DNA of 64,000 nt from positions 70,528,919-70,592,918 of the forward strand of contig CM069452.1 of NCBI GenBank assembly GCA_035610835.1, read 5' to 3'. Shown here piece by piece: positions 21,993-32,010 of the stretch. The notes below the pieces were generated by a model that worked only from the letters and a program-made list of their open reading frames with translations, was not told the origin of the DNA and did not search any database. Each line of letters opens with the position of its first letter. The first letter of the stretch is position 1. The position numbers and the translations under genes were made by a program. The stretch comes from Ophiura sarsii (lineage: Eukaryota > Echinodermata > Ophiuroidea > Amphilepidida > Ophiuridae).

Positions 21993-24900
21993 ATGAAGTC
22001 TATTTATATTGTGTTTGTAACTTTAACCGTGTGCCTCTTGGTTTTCTCGTCACAACACGGAACAGCTGTGGTGGGAGATGATGCACTGCCTGGACCAGGC
22101 GGTATACCGGCGGGCAACGGCCAGCAAAAACCTAATGAGGATGTTTCGAAGACAACCACAGCTCCACATAAAATAACGTCATCAAACTCTAATAAAACAC
22201 CGAATGTTACAGCGGAAAGTAGCAGTACATTGAGTGGGATTACGGACCCTGACACGATCAAAAGAATGCTTTATGTTTTGCTTGGATTTACGTCATTGGT
22301 GGTCGTCTTTTTTGCTTTCAAAACCTTGAGGTGCTTTTTTCTAGATTTATGAATGATATTGAATTGATAATAATGTTGTTATACAGTCATCAAAATAAGG
22401 GCAATATCCTCAAATAGGTCTTACACACGGAATAAAGAACAAGGCAGCTATCAGTTTTACAATGTAAAACAACTGCAAAACAATTGCTGCCTTGTGCTTT
22501 ATTCCGTGTGTAAGACCTATATGAGGATATTGCCAAAATAAGTAATTGATACGCTCTTAAGGTAAGGTGCATTCATACTCCCGTCGTTGCGCATCGGCCG
22601 ACCTCGATGGACATCGGCGCGAGTTGAAGCAATGTCAACTTCACGTCGATGCGCAACGACAGGAGCATGAACGCACCTTTAGTCTTTTTAGGCCACGAAA
22701 AAGAAGATCCGTCTCACAATCACCACGCATGTAGAGTCACTTTTGCCGCGTAACGTGATGAGCCCAATTTTGGGTGGTTTTATTAGCTGACAAAAAGAAT
22801 TGAAAAACAAAATCTCTGAAAGGGCAAAAAATAAAAGTGGGCCAAAAACACAGCTATAAATGGCCGAAAACAGTACAGAATTTACCAAGATATGACTATG
22901 AGCAAAAAACAGGGAAATCCAGGGCCTTTTCAGACTGTTGAGACGGGTCGTGTTTGTTTATCTTTAACTTTAAGCGTACTGCAACCATGCAGTATGCGCG
23001 TAACACACAACGCGCTGTAGTGTGCCATGCAAAATAAACACTCACACATACATGTAGATACGCTGACACGGTACGTACTACTACGTGTGTTTCTGATAAG
23101 ATAAAAAACATGGTATGGTGAATCTTATTCACGTAACATGGTGTCAGATGTGGGATTAGACACTGGTAGCTCCCTCCAGAGTCCTGATTATTTATGAGAA
23201 TTAAATTATACTAAATTGCAAAACAGGGAGGGCCACAAGGTGAAATAGTGTAGTTTCTTAAAAGTATAAACTATGGGATAGCTTGGGGTAATGATGGGAA
23301 ACACGTGTAGTTACATTTTACATCTGCATTAAACTCATGGTCATGTATGGGATAGCTTGGGGTAGCTTGACCTATGCATTATATTTTAATATGGGGTAAC
23401 GATGGAAAACATTCAATTTCAATTTCCAAGTCAAAAAATAGGCCTACATGTATGTAGATGCATTTTTAACTCATTTTTAACTCATCAATAATGCCAATTT
23501 CCTAATAGATTTTCAAATACTTAATGTGTTGTTTCATTTGTTCTATTATAGATGGTAGGCCCCAGGGGGGGGGGGGGGGGGGGGGGGGGTGGGGGGGGGG
23601 GCACTGACATTGGAAAGGTTATAGGTATGTGCCACCCTAAAGTCCCCTTTTTCACCCTTTTCTGCTAGCTCTTAGGACTCCCCCCCCCCTCCCCCACCCC
23701 ACAACCACCACCCCCGGGAGCCTGTCCAGGATGTCCCGCTAGTGTAAATATTATTATGACATTATTATACATGTAATATGTTTTAATATAGGCTAATCAT
23801 TTAATATATTATCCAATTCATGGTATTCGCAATACGATGCAGCTGCAGCGGTGGCTTGGGAGAGTCGGTTCGAAACTGGCGAGCCTCTTGACAAATTACA
23901 GGCATGCAATTGTGAAGAAAAGTGTGGTGTGGGCATGCACAATATTGCATTATGAACCCCTTTGAGAACTACTTGCCGATTGGTCAAAAAGTTTGATCCA
24001 TCATGTGTTTGTGCCAATCAGAGATACTGTTATTTGAGAATACAGGGATTCTTGTCAAATTCATTCAACTGCGAGAATCCATTTAGAATTTCAGATTCTC
24101 GCATTATTAAGGCCAAGAAAGAAAAAAATCTGTGTCACAGACTCCCATACACCGCTGCGTGCATAAGTATGTGGAGTCACTTTTGCCTGACCAAAACACA
24201 TTAAAAAAAGAATTTCTGCATTTAGCATAGCTAGTTTTTCTAAATGAAAATATTGAAATAACATATTACATAGCTATTTTCCCAAATGTACATGTTTTTC
24301 TGTGATAAAATTCTGTCCCTGTTATGCTTTATGAGAGACTAGATTTGGTAACTTCCCAAATTAACTCCAAGCAGATACATAAATATGTAAAATATATAAT
24401 TTGCAAGCCTTTTGTTAAGCAGGTCTTGACCAGGAGCTACTTTTTACTATTTTGACACAAAATGGCTCCTGGTCCTATACTTTACTGTTAATAATTCAAA
24501 GTTATTAAAACACCAGGAGCCAAAACTTGGCAACCAGTGGGTAAAAAACTCCTGGGTAGCAACTACGATTCAAAAAGGTCCAACTTAAATATCGCACTGC
24601 ATCGCATTGAGCACTCTGCAACACGATTGCTTCCTTACCAGTATTCATTAGTTCATTAGATGCAAATTTTGGTCTACATACATTTTTAACTAATTTAAGT
24701 AGCAAATCAAGTTTCTCAAAAAATAACGATAATATTAATAATGAGAAAGTGTAAATGACATTTGTCATGTTTCACATCTGAATCGCCATCAGATCTGATG
24801 TGAAGGTTGCCGGTTCGAATCCGGTCAGAAGTTTTTTTGTTGGCGTTTATGTGCACTGGCCTACTCTGGGGAAAGGTAAATAAGGCCCACAATTTTTTGT

Positions 24901-25323
24901 TTGTTGTGTTGCCCTCAAGTGCCAAAAATCTTTAAGTCAGGTCTGTCGGTCGATCAGTCAATTTTCCTTATTTTCTAATTTTTTTTGCGGACAAATATTA
25001 ACTGACCGACCGTGGTTCATGACAATACAATGTTAGTAAATGTTAATTTGACTAATTTTGACTGATTTTTAAAAAAAATTGCGAACCTGATTTTTTAGAT
25101 TTTAGGGTCGGTCTGAGGGGCAACACATCAAAAGAATCATGTGCCCTAATTGATTAAGTTTTTGATTTGAGGTAATTTTTTCTTCTTCTACAGGGCACGT
25201 ACAAGAAGGAAGACCAAGAAGTATGGCGTACTAGCCACCCCCGCCGCAGACGTTGAGCTGACCCCACTGGATCAGGAAGATGATGATGAGGACATGACAG
25301 TATTTGATGCAAACTCAAGATAG
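21993..25323 (+). CDS. FAM174-like (DUF1180) single-pass membrane protein, two coding exons
   Basis: Exon 1 is 21,993-22,330 and exon 2 is 25,194-25,323. They are joined at a phase-2 GT-AG intron (donor AG|GTGCTT, acceptor TTCTTCTTCTACAG|GG), giving 155 aa. Seen: a signal peptide (residues ~1-25), a Gly/Pro then Ser/Thr-rich lumenal stretch (~26-80) with N-glycosylation sequons N67-K-T and N71-V-T, the segment ITDPDTIKRMLYVLLG leading into one transmembrane helix (~92-112), a basic cytosolic stop-transfer run (RARTRRKTKKYGVL), and an acidic tail with ELTPLDQEDDDEDMTVFDAN. The YGVL, ELTPL and (T)xFDAN tail matches the vertebrate FAM174A/B family (known, 155-190 aa). Family members are type I membrane proteins of the secretory pathway/Golgi; their molecular role is poorly defined. 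The start has A at -3 and is the first Met before the signal peptide. The choice between FAM174A and B orthology is not possible here. Confidence 0.92.
22395..22540. mobile_element. foldback MITE (GGCAATATCCTC ends)
   Basis: Arms of ~55 bp read GCAATATCCTCAAATAGGTC onward, with their near-perfect reverse complement ending at 22,535. They carry the block TCTTACACACGGAATAAAG. Small loop. No coding potential. Confidence 0.8.
22564..22680. mobile_element. foldback MITE (AAGGTGCATTCATACTCC ends), copy 1
   Basis: 117-bp imperfect palindrome. The left arm has ATTCATACTCCCGTCGTTGC and GCATCGGCC; the right arm has CGATGCGCAACGACAGGAGC and ends ACGCACCTTT. A second copy is at 39,928-40,063. Confidence 0.8.
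23490..23720. repeat. repeat with a long poly-G core
   Basis: A 20-plus-base G-run with few interruptions (~23,567-23,600) sits inside sequence that recurs at ~26,430-26,590 (TGTGTTGTTTCATTT, GGTAGGCC, CACTGACATTGGAAAGG, CACCCTTTTCTGCTAGC). A C-rich stretch follows at ~23,685-23,715. Confidence 0.7.
23951..24050. repeat. partial copy of the GAGAACTACCGGCCGATTGG family
   Basis: AACCCCTTTGAGAACTACTTG, CGATTGGTCA and CCAATCAGAGA match the left end of the 36,849-37,063 element. The right end is not found. Confidence 0.55.
24770..24840 (+). repeat. degenerate tRNA-like (SINE head?) sequence
   Basis: GCCGGTTCGAATCCGGT (~24,809-24,825) is a good T-arm/B-box followed at once by a T-run that would stop RNA polymerase III. 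Upstream only an 8-bp hairpin (TTCACATC/GATGTGAA) is seen and no proper acceptor or D arm. A tRNA-derived SINE fragment is likelier than a working tRNA. Confidence 0.4.
24903..25126. mobile_element. MITE with GTTGTGTTGCCCTCA ends, copy 1
   Basis: GTTGTGTTGCCCTC on the left, GGTCTGAGGGGCAACAC on the right, with GGTCTGTCGGTC-type motifs inside each end. Relatives at 27,005-27,602 and 38,595-38,973. Confidence 0.65.
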
Positions 25324-25472
25324 CAGTTGCTTGATGATTACATACATGGTAAGTCAAATCGATGATCTAACCACATTAAAGCAATATTATGTTAAGATAG
25401 CAGTTGCTTGATGATTACATACTTTATGGTAAGTCAAAACAATCCTTACAGATCAGTGACCACATTAAAGCA
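25317..25472. repeat. 77-bp tandem duplication spanning the stop codon and donor
   Basis: AAGATAGCAGTTGCTTGATG... through CACATTAAAGCAATA occurs at 25,317-25,393 and again from 25,394. Each copy contains the TAG, an ATGGTAAGTC splice-donor sequence and an ATTAAA. The second copy is cut by the hairpin element that starts at 25,473. Confidence 0.85.
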
Positions 25473-25700
25473 ATAGACGTTATTCGTAATTGGCGATTTC
25501 AAGCTAAAGAGGGAGACATACTCTGATGTGACGTCACTAATCATAACGAAAGCGAGGCCAATATTGGTAAATTATGTAAACATTGGTGTCATGTGACGTA
25601 ATTTACCAATATTGGCCTCGCTTTCGTTATGATTAGTGACGTCACATCAGAGTATGTCTCCCTCTTTAGCTTGAAATCGCCAATTACGAATAACGTCTAT
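25473..25700. mobile_element. perfect hairpin MITE, 102-bp arms, 24-bp loop
   Basis: The left arm 25,473-25,574 (ATAGACGTTATTCGTAATTG...) and right arm 25,599-25,700 are exact reverse complements as read. The insertion is at a TA in the second copy of the 77-bp duplication. No ORF. Perfect arms suggest recent insertion. Confidence 0.88.
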
Positions 25701-25849
25701 AGTAGGCACCAACAAAAGTTTGTTTCCAGTAGCGCACAAGCCTTTCATTGTTTTTTGGGTTTTTTTCCCACCTGGGGTTTAAAAAATGCAGAATTGTGTG
25801 ACAGGTAATGTGTATGGGCCTGCATAGTCCAGGAGCCCAGAAGGTTTAA

Positions 25850-26852
25850 TCAGCTGAGAAGGTACAAAAGGTTTGATGATCTGATTAGTTTAGTTGGGTG
25901 CCAATGAGTCAATATTTTGCATTGCTGCCGGGTCGCATCCTATATGGGGGCCGCTATCAAAGGTCAAAGGTCATAAAATGCTCTAATTATGTTGTAATGC
26001 ATATCAAACTCTATGATATCCTGAGAACTTTAAGGAGCAAAAAATTTAATGGTTGTATTTCCACCCGATGCTTAGTTTCCGAGATGTAGGGCAAAATAGG
26101 TCAAAGGTCAACTTTGTTCTCAAATTATTTGTACAGGGGTCAAATTCTCAAATACTCTGATTTGATTGTTCAGGACAGATGTATACCACAAGCCATTAAA
26201 AGAATAGTTTGCCAAATCTTCAAGTTATAAGCATCTATTAGTTTCATTAGGTCAGGTCAGGAATCTGTACTCTAATGTATGCTGACTCAGAGCATTTTTT
26301 GCATTTTGACCCTTAGGCGAGGAAAAAAGCCTAACCAGTTTGATGGGCCCAACCGACCCACTTTTCTGTTTTTCAAGAATTCTTTTTAGGTACTTTTTTC
26401 TCAAATAACGTAAAATCATCCAATTTCGTGATAGATTTTCCAACACTAAATGTGTTGTTTCATTTTGTAGATGTTCTATCTGGTAGGCCTGTGTGGGGAG
26501 GGGGGGGGGGGCAGCACTGACATTGGAAAGGGTATAGGTATATTCTGCCCTGATGACCCTCTTTTTCACCCTCTTCTGCTAGCTTTTTTCTCACAATTTT
26601 TCTAAAAAATCCTGATTTTTGCAGATTTTGGTGACATTATAGGTTTAAAAAATAATTTAAAAAAATTAAAAAGACTGACCAACCGACTTTACTTGACAGG
26701 TCCATCCTCCCGTAAAATAGGGTGTTTTTTTCATCACCTTATATGACCTTTGACATAGCGGCCTATGTATAGGATGCAACCCAGCAGCAATACAAAATTG
26801 TGATTATTGACACCCAACTCAACTTATCAGATCATCAAACCTTCTCAGCTGA
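25850..26852. mobile_element. 1-kb element with ~110-bp diverged inverted ends
   Basis: The left end (CAGCTGAGAAGGTACAAAAG, GATGATCTGATTAG, GCTGCCGGGTCGCATCC, CAAAGGTCA) is mirrored at the right (TGACCTTTGACATAGC, GGATGCAACCCAGCAGC, CAGATCATCAAACCTTCTC). The interior holds a copy of the repeat seen at 23,490 and no transposase. Confidence 0.7.
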
Positions 26853-27004
26853 TGTTCAAATTCCCCATAACTTTCATGTAACATCACAAAATGTTGATTT
26901 TGACCCCTCCCCCTTACCTGTTTGTATTTAAGATGGCAAAAAAATATGGACGACCCCTATGTCCACTTGAGTCATCACAACATTAGTCTTTATACATTGT
27001 AAGT

Positions 27005-27602
27005 AAGGCAACATTTTTTGTGCCAAAAATCTTGAAATCGGTCGGTCGGTTGATTTTCCTTTTTATCCCCTTTTTTTTTTGCTGACAATATTACTGACGA
27101 CAGTGGTTCATGACAAGACAAAATTGGTAAATGTCAATTTGACTAATGTTTCTATAATCAAAACAAAAATTTGTCGATCACAGCGTTATGATCCGAGCGT
27201 TCGCGAACATTACAAATGTTGCGTTCCAAAACAGTCGTAACGCAGGGTGGGGTCTTGTTGATTAGGGCTGTGATTGGTCAATTACCTATTTGTTTACAAG
27301 TACGTCACATCTTCCGGTTTTACTGCGCCCTTGCCATCGCGAATAACGCGATTATACGCACGATACGCGCCAATTGCATGGGATGCTGGGGAATCGTATA
27401 CGCTGTGATCGACAAATTTCTGATTTGATTGTAGTGGGACGATAGTTTAAAAGCAATCTATTCAAGCAAACTTATTCATTTCAAGCAGAAAATAGTAATA
27501 TTTTGACAAATTGGATAATATTTAAATCTTGAAAATAAAAAAAATAAAATTACGACCTTGATTTCTGAGATTAGGGTCTGTCACTGATAGGGCAATACAA
27601 CA
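27005..27602. mobile_element. GGCAAC...GGGCAATAC element with a nested TIR unit
   Basis: The outer ends resemble the 24,903 element (GTGCCAAAAATCTTGAAATC, GGTCGGTCGG; right end GGTCTGTCACTGATAGGGC). Inside, 27,166-27,421 is bounded by inverted AAATTTGTCGATCACAGCG and CGCTGTGATCGACAAATTT, likely a separate insertion. Confidence 0.6.
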
Positions 27603-27881
27603 AAAGAATTTGCCTAAGTATTTACACTAGTTTGCTCCATATTTCTCCAGTTTGCACACACAACTTTTCAAGTTCACCCCCTGTACACGTACGTTTAACA
27701 CTTTTCACGCGACTATTCATTAGTTTGACCACTTATAAAACTTGCCCATTGTTTGTGTGGTGGATTTCGATCACGACAGGAGCATGCGCAGATGCGATTT
27801 TTGTGTAAGTGGTCTGTGATTTTGTCAATATTATATTTTTACTGTGATTTGTCGATCTGCATTAAATGCAAAAAGTAACAA

Positions 27882-27955
27882 CGCCCCCGGCTGGACTCGA
27901 ACCACCAACCTTTCGTTTAACAGCCGAACGCGCTAACCAATTGCGCCACGGAGGT
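27882..27955 (-). tRNA. tRNA-Asn(GTT)-like gene
   Basis: Minus-strand 74-nt cloverleaf: acceptor ACCTCCG/CGGGGGC, D stem GCGC/GCGC with AATTGGTTA loop, anticodon loop CTGTTAA (GTT, Asn), T arm GGTGG-TTCGAGT-CCAGC, discriminator G. A TTTTT terminator follows ~12 nt downstream. No intron. Three oddities: the 1:72 pair is A-C, the 31:39 pair is G-A, and the 50:64 pair is G-G. The fold, both internal promoter boxes and the terminator argue for a real or recently real tRNA-Asn. The mismatches make a pseudogene or SINE source possible. Confidence 0.8.
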
Positions 27956-28394
27956 GATTATTTACTAGGATGTTTTGGTTTGTCATGTTCACCCGTACAC
28001 TTCCCCGTACACTTCCTTGCAAAGTCGGGCATCGTTTTTTCTCAAATGTTGCTTGCATATTGCCGTTGCTGTCGCCTTTAATACATGTGCTGTCAGTTGA
28101 ACTTGGAACCAACGTTTAATTTGAACTGTCTATTTTCAATAAAAAAATACTCCAATATGGGAAAAAAATCAGAAAAGCTCACAGACAACAAATAAGAACA
28201 TCATTTTACTCGACCTAGAATTTCAATCAACGTATTTCAATCATCGGAAAAACCCGATGATGCGAGTGACGTCATTTAATGAGCTCATTAGCATAATTTA
28301 TGTCCGTGAAATGTACAATAGAGTTTTATTAGTGTTGACCATATCGTAACAGATTTGTCAGAAATCGTTCCCAACTTTCGGTGTATCCTTGGTG

Positions 28395-28606
28395 TACTGT
28401 AAAAGCCAATATTTTCGCGTAAAGATATTTTCGCGCATTTTGATATCATAGACATTTCGCGAATTGTTTTTTTCGCGGGCGACCTTCTGGATGCACTGCA
28501 TGAATGTTGAAAACAATATTTTTGTGTGTTATAATTTTCGCGGAAAATATTTTGCGCTAAAAGCGCGAAAATAAAACCTCCGCGAAAATTTCAGCTTTTA
28601 CAGTAA
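28395..28606. mobile_element. TACTGTAAAAG MITE, copy 1
   Basis: TACTGTAAAAGCCAATATTTTCGCG at left, CGCGAAAATTTCAGCTTTTACAGTA at right (each shown in part, same family). TA-ended inverted repeats with CG-containing TTCGCG inside. Five copies in the window. Confidence 0.8.
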
Positions 28607-28665
28607 TTCATTTATGCATTAGACTGGTGTTAAGCCTCTATTAATGAATAATGCTGTCTAATCCT

Positions 28666-28920
28666 TTAACACAGTTTGACTTAGATTTTGTGCTAGGCTA
28701 ATTCCGTGCAGAATTACATGAATGATAAACCCAACTTTCAAAGTCTTATCCCAAGAATTACTGAACCAATACCAGGCGTGTTTGTAGTTTGTACTTATTG
28801 TAATGCATTTGTTATTGTTATGGCGATTCCAAATATGGTAATGAAATAAAATATTTGTGACATTTTTGAAACATTGTTGTGACATTTTGGAACTGTCGTC
28901 TGCCGCATAGAAAGTTTTAA
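28666..28920. mobile_element. TTAACACTTTCC (piggyBac-like) MITE, copy 1, diverged
   Basis: TTAACAC at left, GCCGCATAGAAAGTTTTAA at right. The shared core is CAAGAATTACTGAACCAATA ... GATTCCAAATATGGTAATGA ... TGTGACATTTTGGAA. TTAA flanks fit piggyBac-type transposition. Confidence 0.75.
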
Positions 28921-28942
28921 ATCCCCCATAACCTCATTGTAA

Positions 28943-29158
28943 CATAACCCCTTGGGGTCTACCGGCCTATCTTACAGTGGTTCTTATTGGTTTATTACAA
29001 GATGTACTCATATGAATAGCCAATTCCAATGCAGCTTGTAAAATGTTTCACTCCCATCTTTATCAGGGATACAATTATTCTAACAATGTCTCTCATTGGT
29101 GCAATACTTTATGTATCCATCTTTTTAACCAATCGGCCGGCAGTTCTCAGGGGGATAA
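28943..29158. mobile_element. MITE with (T)TAACCCC...GAACTACC ends, copy 1
   Basis: Reverse-orientation partner of 36,849-37,063: CTTGGGGTCTACCGGCCTAT at the left, GGCCGGCAGTTCTCAGGGG at the right. The central block CCCATCTTTATCAGGGATAC is shared. Confidence 0.8.
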
Positions 29159-29219
29159 CAAAATTACAACATTTCTCATCTCCTTTATTTTATCTTATAC
29201 TATATCCAGACAACCGAGC

Positions 29220-29625
29220 GACTGAACAGACGAGTCGCTCTGCCGAATCCTGCACCGACAGAGTAATGAGAACCAGCCATACCCCCTCGAGGATTCCATT
29301 TTGCCAGACACGTACAACCGAAAGTCAACACCTCCGACGTGGAAATTACCATGAATACTGTATGGATGCAGTGTAGGTGGTGAGGCCATATTACAAAAAT
29401 GATATGTTGGTCATATTATTACAAAATTGATTTCAAATTGCTTTTGTGTTGTTGTATTTGTTGGCGGTGCTGGATAATTTGAATTATTTTTCCTCACGTG
29501 TACACTTTTATTTCATGAACATTTATCAGTTCTCTAAAGCAAGTATGCTTATTTTTTACTAAATATTGAAGGAAAAAAATGTAAAAAGTTACATTGAAAT
29601 AAAAGAGTTATAATTGTAACATGAC
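29220..29625 (+). other. possible non-coding last exon of the FAM174-like gene
   Basis: A pyrimidine-rich tract and ATATCCAG acceptor at 29,218-29,219 open a locally GC-richer, non-repetitive segment. AATAAA at 29,598-29,603 could end a transcript. The matching donor would be ATG|GTAAGT at 25,348/25,349, 25 nt after the stop codon, close enough to avoid nonsense-mediated decay. Purely positional inference; the 116-codon ORF here (29,029-29,376) overlaps the preceding MITE and is not recognised. Confidence 0.3.
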
Positions 29626-29713
29626 AAACTTTAAAATATGCATTAAAATTATTAAAGCATAAACAGCGCCGAAAAAGTATCAATGGGGACTTCAATTTTC
29701 AACTAATTTTAGT

Positions 29714-30065
29714 TTAAGGTAGATGACCCGATCACATTTTCGTAACACAGAATTATTTCAAACATACGGAGATTTTCATATCATATGAAAGCTCGTATTT
29801 TTCTCATCATCATACTGAAATTTGACGGCCTAAATCGGTATAATTACGGAGAAATCGATGAAATAACGTCGAATTACCGCGAAAGGTGGTAACCACCAAT
29901 ATCGTTTGTGTACAACTCAATGGGTACATTTCACGGCATCTTTTGCGTCTAAAATAAAAACTATTGGAGTTATGCAACTCAAACTTTGGAATACAACTTT
30001 TTTAAGGATGACCTTTCATGTAGAATAGTAAACTTCAAGTTTAAAATCGGAACATCTACCTTTAA
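29714..30065. mobile_element. TTAA-flanked MITE (AAAGGTAGATGACC family), copy 2
   Basis: Collinear with 1,693-2,057 and highly similar to it. TTAA sits at both ends. The right terminus is shortened (GGAACATCTACCTTTAA). Confidence 0.88.
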
Positions 30066-30099
30066 TACATGATTTGGCATTTCAATTGCAGGGCATCAT

Positions 30100-30902
30100 G
30101 GGGTAGGGGTAGGTGGGGGGGGGGGGCTCCCTTGTTATGCAATTGGAGCATTATCATCAGGATGCAGGGATGGGAGAGGGTGTCAGGCGTAACACTCATC
30201 TAATTGAGTACTACAAATATTATTACGCCCCAAGCAGTGTCCGATTTAGAAAATAAAAGTTACCCGCACAACAGCACTATTTCCTTTATTTATTTATTTT
30301 TCTCCTTAAAATGGCTGAATATCACAATTTTACATGCACACAGGCAAATTTGTATATGCGCAGAGCCAAAGTTACATGCATTTGTGCATGTAAAACCCCT
30401 CTAAATCGGACACTGGCCCCAAGCCTATGTGCGGAAGGTTTTCAATGACGTAATCAACCCAGCCTATATCTCCTGTAATCTGGAAAAAACCTAGTAAGTC
30501 TGTTGAACGCAAATTTGAGAAAACAAAAGAAAAACTGTTAAGAAAAACTGTTCCCATATTTTTTCCAGACTAGGTTTTCCATACTAGGTTATTCCAGATG
30601 AAAAACTGCCGACAGGGAAGAGTTCACATACTTAACTTGATAAACTGAAGGGGAAAAACCTAGTCGTAAGTCCAAATAATGGGTCTAACTCAATTTTCAC
30701 CAAAATTGACTTACTAGGTTTTTCCAGATTACAGGAGATATAGTGAGCGCAATATTCTGTGTAAACGAGTAGCTGAGAGCTGTGGCTTGGCTATGTGGTC
30801 CGGAGGGTACCCGGTACAATCCCTGGTCGAGGAGCCGCAATTTATTTGTTGATTTCTCTTCCAAAATTGTGACCCGGTTAAAAAACCTAGTTATGGGGTT
30901 AG
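30100..30902. other. gene-free stretch
   Basis: 30,480-30,740 has repeated AAACCTAGTAAGTC/ACTAGGTTTTTCCAGA motifs in inverted arrangement (CTGTAATCTGGAAAAAACC at 30,473 and inverse at 30,719), probably another MITE of ~270 bp. No gene. Confidence 0.45.
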
Positions 30903-31146
30903 GGTCAACACTTTCCACGCGGTTATTAGTTTTACCATTTCAAAACAGATTTTTCAGATACCTCTCTGAACTTTCAAAGCCTATCTCAAGAATTACTGAA
31001 CCAATACTAGGAATGTTTGTACTTATTTTAATGCATTTCTCATGGTGATTCCAAATATGGTAATGACATTTAATTTTTTTATTTATTTTTTAAAAATGTT
31101 GTGACATTTTGGAATGTCGTCACGCCTGCCGCATGGAAAGTGTTAA
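30903..31146. mobile_element. TTAACACTTTCC MITE, copy 2
   Basis: CAACACTTTCCACGCGG at left, CTGCCGCATGGAAAGTGTTAA at right, with the shared core (TCAAGAATTACTGAACCAAT). Confidence 0.85.
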
Positions 31147-31520
31147 TGAACACAACTAAATTTTTGAGATATATAGAGTTTATAACATTTATATATATGC
31201 AAAACCCAGTTTGAAAACCTGCTACATAGATAATTATGATCTTCATTACATACTAGGGATGTCACCTAAAGAAGCAACACTGCCTTGTTGGAGAAAACTA
31301 AGACGATTATTACTGAAAAATCGTCTCAGGAAGAAAAAGTGAAAAACAAAAAAGCCCATGCTACCATGCTGTTGAAAATGCCACCCGACAAGAATTCATA
31401 ACACGAATCACATGATGCAATCATGCGTGACGACCGCATGGTCCCTTGTGGTCCCTTGGCAACCAATTGCCTTAGTGCATTGACCTGTGATGACCATACA
31501 GTCTGTATGCATTTGCATAC

Positions 31521-31740
31521 TACTGTAAAAGTGGAAATGTTCGCGCTACATTTATTTTTCATGCTTTTCACGTTAAAACCAGCAAGCTCAAAAACTAAAA
31601 CGTGCGATTATATTTATTCATTTTGCGTTTAGTTCTATGTACGGAAGCTCTAAAAAAGGCCAAAATAAAAACAAGCAAAATTGTTCAAAATGTGTGAACC
31701 GCGAACATTTCCACGCGCGAAAATTACCCCTTTTACAGTA
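31521..31740. mobile_element. TACTGTAAAAG MITE, copy 2
   Basis: TACTGTAAAAGTGGAAATG at left, CCCCTTTTACAGTA at right, with CGCG motifs inside both ends. Confidence 0.8.
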
Positions 31741-31744
31741 TGTC

Positions 31745-32010
31745 ACTGCTCCTGTAGTTGGCAAATTGGGCTAATTTGTTCATTGTCCAATTGGGCTCTT
31801 TTTTGTACTCCAGTTGCCAAATGGGTCATTTTATAGCCTACTTTCATAGCCCAATTTGGTCCTTTTTGCTATGCCCATTTGGCTACTTTTGAAGTACGTT
31901 TGGCTGCTTTTGAAGACTGTTTGGGGGAGCTTGTTTATGTTCTGTAGGGCTAATTTTAGTGTTTTATTGGGACTACTTTTACAGTCCAATTGTGCTGCTT
32001 TCAAAGACAA
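31745..32010. repeat. degenerate minisatellite of ~25-30 bp
   Basis: Repeated CCAATTTGG/GCCAAATGGG and GGCT(A/G)CTTTT motifs. Strongly diverged. Confidence 0.5.

Larger units (their letters stand above)
22331..25193 (+). other. intron of the FAM174-like gene
   Basis: 2,863 bp, phase 2, with canonical GT and AG and a pyrimidine-rich tract before the acceptor (TTTTTTCTTCTTCTACAG). It holds at least three hairpin MITEs (22,395; 22,564; 24,903), G/C homopolymer tracts and a degenerate tRNA-like sequence. Confidence 0.88.

Noticed and set aside
22004..22261. 85-codon minus-strand ORF
   Set aside because: Antisense shadow of exon 1 of the FAM174-like gene.
24770..24840. Second tRNA gene
   Set aside because: Only a T-arm and a poly-T are convincing; acceptor, D and anticodon arms do not form.
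27866..28081. 71-codon ORF containing AGLEPPTFRLTAERANQLRHGG-like text
   Set aside because: This is the well-known mistranslation of the complement of a tRNA-Asn gene, not a protein.
29029..29376. 115-codon ORF as a protein-coding gene
   Set aside because: Its first third lies inside a MITE and no family is recognised; part may instead be a non-coding exon.
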